From: Dermanyssus gallinae
Taxonomy: Eukaryota > Arthropoda > Arachnida > Mesostigmata > Dermanyssidae
Length of the DNA: 64,000 nucleotides
Reading direction: 5' to 3'
NCBI GenBank assembly: GCA_003439945.1
Contig: QVRM01002238.1
Span: 835,001 to 899,000, forward strand
The notes beneath the pieces are model-generated. The model made no database searches and was not told the origin of the DNA. It saw only the letters and a list, made by a program, of their open reading frames with translations. The position numbers and the translations under genes are program-made. Numbering within the stretch: position 1 is the first letter of the stretch; each line of letters starts with the position of its first letter. Below are positions 24,857-64,000 of this stretch, piece by piece.

Positions 24857-25119
24857 TCTCACGACAGTTTAGCTTTTCTGAACGCTCGTTATATACGTTT
24901 GTCAATTCTGCCTATCGTGCAAATCGATTAAGACATCTCGTGAGAGGAAGTCATCAGCATCGACTTCCACAGAACACAGTGCGCAAGAGAACAGTTTGCA
25001 TGTCAAAATCATCATTCCTGAGAGCGACAACGACGCGAAGAGCGATGGGATCCAGCATGCTGCCTGACTGTGTAGATGACACAGCGTACGCCACCGCAGA
25101 CAGTTTGTTGTGCATTTGA
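24857..25119 (+). CDS. possible second exon of the LEM-domain gene
   Basis: A pyrimidine-rich stretch ending TTTCTAGCTTAG at 24856 could be a 3' splice site. Joined to the LEM exon it keeps phase (G+TC) and stays open for 87 codons to a TGA at 25117-25119. The peptide is basic and Ser-rich, with no domain or membrane segment I recognise. No AATAAA follows nearby. The intron would be 893 bp. The phase match has a one-in-three chance of being fortuitous. Confidence 0.25.
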
Positions 25120-25244
25120 AAACGATGTACAGCTTTTTGAGAACGGAAGGCTATTTAAATGTTTAAATGTAATTTAAATGTTTTGTTTGCTTCTTTAACA
25201 CTCTAACGACAACCTCATTTTAAAGGCCCGGATTAGGCTAAGAT

Positions 25245-25470
25245 GCTTGTGGCCAGACAACGTCTATTTGCATCCACCATCATCATTGCATCTTTGTTAC
25301 TGGACTGGACATAGATGGGCTTTCTCCAGGAGATGAGTGTAGCAGCAGCAGCACAATGTTTAACCAGGTCAAACAAAAACAACCAGCAAGGCCGATGATC
25401 AAACATGTGATTGTCGGTCTGTTTTTCTTGATTATCGACGGCAACGTCCGTTTCAAAATGCGCGTTAGAT
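25245..25470 (-). repeat. diverged SINE family S2 copy
   Basis: The minus strand resembles the S2 body at 14.3 and 42.6 kb ('TGCTGCTGCTAC', the 'GCAAATAGACG'-like tail) but with many differences. Confidence 0.45.
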
Positions 25471-25607
25471 AGATAGATCGGTTTTATTATTCTTATGAGT
25501 GGCTTACATTTGTGCATAGGTTCACCTAAATTAGCCTAAGTGACCGGATATATCTCCCTATAATGAGCAACGTTAATAGCTGCTTTGGCTCCGATATTAA
25601 ATCATTA

Positions 25608-25808
25608 GAACCGAGCAAAATGGCTTAATGGCAAAGCCTTTGCCTTGCATTCGGGAGGACTGGGTTCGAGACCCAGACCGGCCACTCTTAAATTGGTTTC
25701 CATGGTTTCCAATTTAGACAAGGTAAATGCCGAAATGGATTAAAATTGGCCATGACATGAATAAACCGTACACAGGTAATTGCCTTACGGAAAATCTTTT
25801 TTTTTTAA
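25608..25808 (+). repeat. SINE family S1 copy
   Basis: Box A TGGCTTAATGGC, box B GGTTCGAGACC, the S1 body, a 3' 'AATTGCCTTACGG' and a T-rich end. Highly similar to the 22695 copy. Confidence 0.85.
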
Positions 25809-26074
25809 AGATCGTCTTTGTATCATATTTAAGCTAGATTCAACATGACTACATGTAATTCAACCAAAAATAATTAAGCTTTTCGTCGCGATCAGAATGC
25901 TGAATTCGCGAACGATACGTCCCATTCTCGACCTTATAAAGCAGTAAATTGGAAAGTTGCTCCACCCTATAAAGCAGTCAGCTGGAAAATTGCTCGGATA
26001 TGATAATCAGTGTCAATGTTTCTTGTCGGTCAGCCAGTGTTCAGTGAAAGAGCCATCAACGACAAAGCTGAGAA

Positions 26075-26599
26075 ATGGATATCACGCCGGAGAAAATAAC
26101 TACAACTTTTCAGGACAACCGCTTTCTTTTATCAAATATGTTGCTAACTAGCGGATTTACTGCTGCCCAGATAAGCCCACAGCTTCGGGTGAACTGCGGC
26201 GGCGCTTCAATTATGATTTGAGGTGTAATATTCCTAGGCAGGAGATCCGAACTCACACGTCACCCAGACAACTTACGATCTTCATGGGAGAAAAAGGTTA
26301 ACAGTGCCGAAGGGTACGTTGATGAGTTTCTGAAACCTCACGCCGTGCTTTACGCAAGGGCTGTTGCTGATAACTTCGTCTTCATGCACAACAATGCTAA
26401 GCCGTGCACCGCTGCATTTGTTCTGGGGTATATCGCAGAAGCTTGAATTAGGTGAATGGCAGCTCGCTCCCTCTACCTGAATCTCATTGAGCATACGTGG
26501 GAGTTTCTGAAGGAACGAGTTCGGGCCAGAAATTCAGCTCAAGCAACGCTTTCGCGGTTCACAAATGCTATGCGCGAGGAGTGGAATAATATTCTATAG
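26075..26599 (+). pseudogene. internally deleted Tc1-like transposase
   Basis: From ATG 26075 the frame reads 'MDITPEKITTTFQDNRFLLS', the N-terminal HTH start of Tc1-like transposases. It then jumps at about 26196 to the catalytic domain 'GGASIMI', where a TGA replaces the Trp of the usual IMVWGG. The remainder reads 'EGYVDEFLKPHAVLYARAVA', 'NFVFMHNNAKP', 'LNLIEHTWEFLKERVRARN' and a TAG at 26597. The first catalytic Asp region is deleted, the second Asp is Asn (MHNNA for MHDNA), and the Glu of IEH is kept. It cannot be active. Terminal inverted repeats were not identified. Confidence 0.75.
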
Positions 26600-27425
26600 C
26601 TATTCATTGGTGAATTGATTTGATCAATGCCAAATGTAGGCCAATTTGTGTTATTCAAAGCAGAGCTTCTTTGATCATTTGTAGTTCATAATATTAATAG
26701 GTGTCCCAACTGCAGTGACTTTACATTTGGCGGACTGACCAATATTCCCTCAAACGGAATTACTTCTGCATTATTTGTTTCACTGAGTGGAGGTTGGCCG
26801 GAACTATTTCCGCTAGTGTGGTATCGTCGAGGTGCCAGATGTAAAAGAGTTCCTAACTTTAGTATAAAGTCAAATATTAAAGGCTAAAAAGTGCTGGACC
26901 GAAACTTGTTGTTTTAATGCTCCAGGACAGAGGAGAGAACTTTATGTAGCTCCAGGTATCATGGGCTGAAACTCAGGAGCGTTTTTTCTTTTTTGACCTC
27001 ATCTGAAATCATTTCCGTTTGTATAGTGTTGGGCGGTTTTCTAAACTTACTGTAATTAGCCAAAAAATTACTTCCGCGGGTGTTAAACTGTTTGGCAAAG
27101 ATCTGATTAAAGCCTGAGCAGCGTCAGGAGGGGGGGGCTGATACGGGATCTCACCTATCCCTAAGAACCGAAGGATAAACCTAGACCATAGTGTGTTCAT
27201 ACATTAAACTTAATTTTTAACTTCTAAATTATTTGTAACGACCACAACGGTTTAATGATTAGCGCATCGAAAGAAGGCTATAGCGTTCAGATCTGGGGAG
27301 GCCCGAGGAGAGGTGATAGACTTAGTTTGGGTAGGGCTATTGTAGAATTTGGCTTAGGATTCACTTATCTGGATGTTAAGCTAACGCTAAGTGGCACACC
27401 GTTCTCAGCCCGCATATATTAACGA
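26600..27425. other. no gene recognised
   Basis: AT-rich unique-looking sequence without supportable features. Confidence 0.4.
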
Positions 27426-27429
27426 GTTA

Positions 27430-27545
27430 TTGTCATCATGACCTCAATCACGGCGCCAGAGCAGCTTTCAGTGAAGACATCCCTAATGATGTTCAACCTA
27501 AATGCCGTCTCAGTGGCATCATATGGTATCCAAAAATATATATAA
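27430..27545 (+). pseudogene. short LINE-A fragment
   Basis: The plus strand reads 'APEQLSVKTSLMMFNLNAVS' followed by 'VASYGIQ', closely matching 'NPTQLSVRTAMTLFTLKVAS' and 'VAAYGIQ' of the 37-38 kb LINE-A copy. It stops abruptly in an (AT) stretch. Confidence 0.6.
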
Positions 27546-28134
27546 AAGTAGCAAACGAGAATCTAAAGTTAGCACAATTATTTTAATGTGAAGATTAGCC
27601 TAAAAAAGCGAACAAAGGTCGCGCACAAGAATTAGTATTCAATTTGCAGAGCAAACTCTGCTACCTTGTAATATGTTTGCTTCTAAGAAGCTAAAAAACA
27701 TTCAATGTTACTGATTTCATAGCGGGGACTTTATTAAGCAAACGAATGTATTTCAGGTTCGTCAATGCGGGATGCGGCGGGCTCGCCTTCAGGAGATCCG
27801 CCTGTTGCTTAGACAAGGCGTATATGTCTTACTTTATACAAATTAAGTAAAATGGCTGTTGTAAAATGGCAATCAGTTTAACTAAATACATCAATAAATC
27901 GAAATTTATAGTTATTGTGTATTATTTTGCAATAGCAAACAAACAACTAACAAAAATGCAAAGCAGGTATAGTTTATTGAGGCAACGACATATTTCATTT
28001 TGATGCCTTGCCCCTGCAATATAACCCGCCTATAAGTAGTTAGAGAAGTTTGTTATATACGGAATGTTAGCAATGGCAAAAGAAGAAACAACCTCCGCAG
28101 CGAGCTAGTTATTATTATTATTATTATTATCATG

Positions 28135-28560
28135 AACAGTGGAAGAGCGCGGCGTGCGTCGGCTTAGCTGCACTATGCTGGCGGGGCTTACGCAGGGCCG
28201 CCACGATGCCATCAATGACGTCCTCGGGCGCGCTTTTAGGCAAGCCGGCTACCGCGTCACGCTGGAGCCTGGTGGTAACTGTCTCTAACACGTACGCCCT
28301 TGGATACCATGCACTAGTCAGCGCGGGCCACATCATTCGCCAACGGGAGATGCACAAACGGCGCCTATACGCGCATCTTCTTGAGGACCATGTGGTAATG
28401 GCGTTTGGTCTCGAGTCATCTGGCGCTTGAGGCAAACTGACGAAAGAGCTTGGGAAGAAGCTCTTTGAGGCTACAGCGGAGCCAAGATCAACCGCGTTCC
28501 TCCGACAGAGATTGGAGCTCCAGAGAGGCAACACCAAGATGATGTCGATTCGATAGAGAT
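28135..28560 (+). pseudogene. diverged LINE-B C-terminal fragment
   Basis: The plus strand first reads 'LTQGRHDAINDVLGRAFRQA' then 'GYRVTLEP'. After a frameshift near 28265 come 'EMHKRRLYAHL', 'ESSGA', a stop, and 'KLTKELGKKLFEATAEPRST' then 'AFLRQRLELQRGNT'. This is the same C-terminal domain as at 22.9 kb, with more of its N-terminal side. A short (ATT)n lies just upstream at 28110-28130. Confidence 0.55.
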
Positions 28561-59658
<31,098 letters not shown>

Positions 59659-62200
59659 AATAAAAAAAATAATATCGACAACAGCGTCCTTTCTTCAGAT
59701 CGGTTTTGCTTCTTCTGTATCCTGTTGTCCTGAACTATTCTTATCCACCACCACCACCACCACCAGCACCACTTCCTCGACGTCGTTAGACACGTCGTCG
59801 CCGCCGTCGTAGTCGTCGTATTCCTGCAGCGTCCGACGTGCCGAAGTAAAACCGGCCCCAGTTCCGTTCCGTCGGGGTGGGAGGGAGGGAGGAAGGAAGG
59901 GTGTCTTACTTTGTCACGAAACCAACACTCAACACAGGACACACAGGTCACGACTCACCAGAAACTTGAAGGCACGCTCACGTTCACTATTGCACACGAG
60001 CTGAAGCGCGATGGCCACAACAACAACCATAACAACAACAACAACAAGAGCAACAATCAAGTAAACATTGTCAATAGAAAACAACAACAATATCTGCTGA
60101 AAACAACAACAACAACAATATCTGCTGAAAACAACAACAACAACACAGCAATGACAGCAACAACCTGTACTACAATAATAGCAACGCCTACCAGCAATCT
60201 TTGATCAAACAGGTGTGACAGCCCTCCTTGTTTCTGCTGTTGTTTGACAGGTTTTCTCGTAACAATCGCAGCTGCTCGATCAGCAATAGCAACAACATCC
60301 GCGCCACCCGAAGCAGGACCGCTTAAGTGGTTGCGCTGTAATTGTATAGAGTAGTGCGGTGTGCTCCAATAGTAAGTTGCAGGTTTTACAGATTTCGAAG
60401 CAACAACAATTCCAGACGATGGCGAAACCCGTAACGAAACCCGGAGTTTAACCGGAGAAAGAGGTCGGAGTGCTAAAACCAAAGAACTCGGGACTCTCAG
60501 GACTCGATGTTTTGCCGCGCTCCTCAGCGCGAGCTTACCACGTTCTCTCTGGCCGCCGTCTGTTGACATCCGTCACGTCAATCAAAAGCACAGGCGTGGT
60601 GGTTGCGTCTTTGGCGGCGACTGCGCACCTCACGACCACCATGAAAGTCGACTTTTCAGTTTCAAAACTTGTTCGACTTGTTCTCCATGTATGGTGGTGT
60701 AATAATGAGGATGCATACAACGGTTGACCCACAACCAATCATTCACCTGCGCCAGTTAGACTTCGACCCTAGACCACGCGAGAACTTTTTACTGCCACCC
60801 CCCTACACTACTTGTAAGCAGGTGGCAGCAGAGCAATGCAGAGATGTCCAACTCGTCCCTCTAACCCAAGACCCGTCGACCCAAGCCGTAGAAACAGCGA
60901 CAAGCGGCGAAACAGCAACCTGCAATCTTGAGTGTATGGCTCGATAAGCCCCCCTACAGTTATGCACGGATAGTCGAGCCCAACGGGCCCCGTGATGAAT
61001 TCGCGTGCGCCTTGCGACCGGAGGAGAACCACCAACCCAGGGTGCACGGGCTCGATCGCCGCCGTTGAATACACATTGATATTTGTGGAGTCCGTGCCTT
61101 ACGAAGCAATGCGATAGCAGAGCGCATTCCGTGGACGCAACGAAATCCGTTTGGCCGGCCGAGAGTCAGCGTGAAAAAGTTTTTGCTTATTAACGGGTAG
61201 CAAACAGGTGGCTTGACGTGAAACGCTGTCAAACGAGAACGCGCTTTCAAACGAACACCAAAACGAAGACAAAGGTATGTGGGTGGAACAGGAGCAGAAC
61301 AAGCGATATACGAACTACATCGACAACAATGATAACGACGACAACGGTAACGACGACAACAACAACAACAACAACAACAACGATTCTGACAGAAAGAACA
61401 CCAGCCAGTAACAAAGGAACAACCAGCAGCAGCCAAGACAAGAATAATAATAAAAACAATAATCATAATCAACCAGACAAGCAAGCGTACGACGAAGCGA
61501 TCGTTGTTTCTTAACCAACTTTTGACTGTGACTGTCTCAATGGGGTTCTGATGGTTAGCGATATTGTCGTCGTCGTCGTATGGTGTAGTGAGAGCCAGGT
61601 TCGTTTGCCAGGCGGCTATTTTGGCGCGAGAGGACCCGCCAGTACGCCTCTACTACCGCGAGCACACTGAGCATCGAACGACCAACCAACCAGCCTGCCA
61701 GACAGACGAATCTCTCTCTGTTCTATTTCCACTTCTGGCCCGGCCCTTTTCATGACAACACTTCCCCGCTGCCGACTCTTTCTTGTTGTTGTTATTGTTG
61801 TTGTTGTTATTGTTGTTGTCGTCGTCGTGTTTTTATTGTTGTCGTTTTTTGTTGTTGTTGTTATTATTGTTGTTGTTATTGTTGTCGTCGTCGTTGCGCA
61901 CAACCTGACGACCAGGAAGGAGAAGTAGCAGACGATAAAAAAAGACCAAGGGTAAAAGAATACGACGACGACGAAACAGTGGGCGCGCGAGAGCAAGAGG
62001 CGAGACCGACGAGAAATTGAGAGGAGGCCGGCCTCCTGTCACCGGGTGCCGGGAGAAGCAGTCAGTCAACGAGCAGACGACTCCTCCAGCCGACAAAATG
62101 CAGACGACGACAACGGCGATTGCTGTCGAGGGTCTGCCTCTTTTTCTTTGTGAAAGTTTCGGAGTTCGCAAGTTTGGAGGGTGCTCCATCGATCACCCTC
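59659..62200. promoter_or_regulatory. 5' flank of the DDAH-like gene, GC-richer, triplet repeats
   Basis: Immediately upstream of the start codon the DNA becomes GC-richer, with many CG dinucleotides and (CAC)n, (CAA)n and (GTT)n tracts (59747-59765, 60016-60160, 61340-61382, 61785-61890). A promoter and 5' UTR are expected here from position alone; no TATA box or transcription start can be named. It includes an S3 SINE. Confidence 0.3.
60975..61190 (+). repeat. diverged SINE family S3 copy
   Basis: Keeps 'CGCGTGCGCCTTGCGACCGG', 'AGGAGAACCACC', box B-like 'GGGCTCGATCGCC', 'GAAGCAATGCGA' and an eroded tail hairpin GGCCGA-GAG-TCAGCG. Confidence 0.6.
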
Positions 62201-62243
62201 AGCACCACCGTTGTCTATAATTTTTGTGCTATAATTTAAAACA

Positions 62244-62384
<141 letters not shown>

Positions 62385-62633
62385 TTTTTCAGTATTTCCC
62401 TACAATTGTGGGACCCAAACGTGTACCCGCGTAGGCTCACCCCCCCCCCCTTCTCAATCCATAGAGCCGATGATAGCGGAAATATTATTCATGTTTATGA
62501 GCGGTGTTACATGGTTCCTCCCATGCCTATAAGCTGGTCTTATATTGCTCAATACCGTTTATGGACACTCAGCCGCAAGGCGATGATGTCATGTGAGCGT
62601 AAAGAAACGGTGAAATTCAAACTCTGCATGTGC

Positions 62634-62636
<3 letters not shown>

Positions 62637-62706
<70 letters not shown>
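62637..62706. repeat. (TA)n microsatellite
   Basis: About 70 bases of TA. 62707-63840 contains a further (AT)n at 63338-63368 and no recognised gene. Confidence 0.95.
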
Positions 62707-62709
<3 letters not shown>

Positions 62710-63333
62710 TATTAACTCTATTAACAGGGGACTCTATCAAAATCCGGTCTTGGGGACCGGGGAAAAACGACTCCCGGTAATTATATTACGAATCTATCCA
62801 TCATTGGTACCAAAATTACCTTTAAATATATATCAAAAAGAATCTTATTTTTACGAGTTCTATGCCACCGTTAATTATATGCCCTAAATTGTGTATAACT
62901 AATAAAAAAAATTATGTTCATTTAAAACAAGTTACAATACAGTATTTTAGTAATCACGTTTCCTTATTTTTATTCTTTTTACTGGTACTTAGTCTCAGTT
63001 GTATCTGTTTATTTTGATTTCTTAGCATGCTTATTTAGTAGTTCGTTCATATTATCAATATATGTAACCGGTCAGCATAAGTCATGTTGGCCTATTTGTT
63101 TTGTTGTCAAATTTCAGATCGGATAGTGTCTAAAACTTCTTAGGAAATGGCCGTAAGGAGCCGATGCTACCTCGTCGCAACGGTATGTGATGTAATAACA
63201 ATGATTAAAATATCCCCTTTAAATAATTTTTGAATTCGTTTTCGTCTTTGCGAATATGCATTTTTCCAGAATTACATACGCGTAAGAAACACAGAAAACA
63301 AGCATGTGTAGATGATCCATATTCCTCGTCAGA

Positions 63334-63370
<37 letters not shown>

Positions 63371-63839
63371 AACTTTTCTTTAGTTTTTATTTTATATTCG
63401 TTTTTAATATATTAATATATATATATAGTATGCCGCGCTACTGCCTTTGAATTTTGTTTTCCGTCCTCGCCACATCGGCTGCTACGCAGACGCCAAATTG
63501 TTTGCCAGTAGGGGGTGAGGGGCGCCGAGGAAATCAACCTGCAAACAATAAACACCAGCTCCTGGCTTGACAACATGATAATAAGGTGCGGCGGCGCTCG
63601 ATTCGTTTGTCGTCGGTGTTCGGCTATTGTTGTCAGTAGTGAATCATCATCGTTCGTCGAATGTGTGTAGATTGATATCATCGAAGAAGCTATCGAGCGG
63701 TGTAAGTGAGTAAAGTAAGTGTTCAACAAACAGCGGCGACAACTTGACGGAAAAAGACGGGAAACGCTGACGGTTTCGAACTATCCTTGTATGCCTGTTT
63801 GAGTGAGTGGGTAAACCAGGTGAACTATTGAAACTCAAG

Positions 63840-64000
63840 TTTTTGGTTGACTCTGCGTGTTCGGGTTGTCGCCGGTGGTTCGATCTGCTGTTGTTGCTCG
63901 AATTGTTTTCTGGTTCTCTTCTTCTTTGAACTGTCGAAATTCTTTGAGCGATGCTCATTGAGAGTAGAGAGCAAACCATACACCGCTGAGAGTCAGCGGC
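63840..64000 (+). repeat. SINE family S4 copy, reaching the window end
   Basis: Shares the tail of the 5.9-kb copy: 'GAGCGATGCTCATTGAGAGT', 'AAACCATA' and the hairpin CCGCTGA-GAG-TCAGCGG at 63983-63999. The head is diverged, with a B-box-like GGTGGTTCGATCTG. Confidence 0.5.

Noticed and set aside
61218..61514. Thr/Asn-rich frame upstream of the DDAH-like gene
   Set aside because: Product of CAA/ACA triplet repeats.

Overview
The window is animal nuclear DNA. It has spliced genes with GT-AG introns, mariner/Tc1 DNA transposons, non-LTR retrotransposons (LINEs), tRNA-derived SINEs, and very many (TA)n, (GTT)n/(CAA)n and (ATT)n arrays. This mix suggests an arthropod; a chelicerate such as a mite would fit, but nothing here proves it. 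No bacterial operons, rRNA, CRISPR array or bona fide tRNA gene was found.

The one gene that can be rebuilt end to end is on the minus strand, from ATG at 59658 to the stop at 32852. Seven small exons (99, 174, 103, 98, 96, 98 and 142 bp) join in phase into a 269-residue protein of the dimethylarginine dimethylaminohydrolase (DDAH) family. The fold motifs are present and the catalytic acid is kept as Glu118, but the catalytic His and Cys align with Pro164 and Ser258. It looks like a catalytically dead DDAH homologue. Introns 1 (10.5 kb) and 2 (12.3 kb) are full of mobile elements. Intron 2 also holds a separate minus-strand terminal exon (39656-39915) with its own poly(A) signal, possibly from a nested gene.

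Left part (1-23.4 kb): microsatellite-rich, with decayed LINEs at 2.7, 5.2 and 8.3-9.3 kb, a 21-bp minisatellite at 11.4 kb, SINEs at 5.9, 13.3, 14.2, 18.1 and 22.7 kb, an unassigned candidate exon at 19.3-19.6 kb (minus), and a decayed mariner at 21.2-22.5 kb. Middle (23.7-32.8 kb): a first coding exon with a LEM domain (23741-23963, plus), then Tc1, LINE and SINE debris. The LEM gene and the DDAH-like gene point towards each other. Right part (33-64 kb): the DDAH-like gene, with two mariners in intron 1 (50914-52239 with perfect inverted repeats; 53677-54970 with one stop codon), and a GC-richer, repeat-bearing 5' flank at 59.7-62.2 kb.

Two SINE families (called S3 and S4 here) end in the same small hairpin, whose stem pairs change together between copies. 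At least two LINE families recur: LINE-A (reverse transcriptase with YADD and a C-terminal CCHC knuckle) and LINE-B (a conserved C-terminal domain only).
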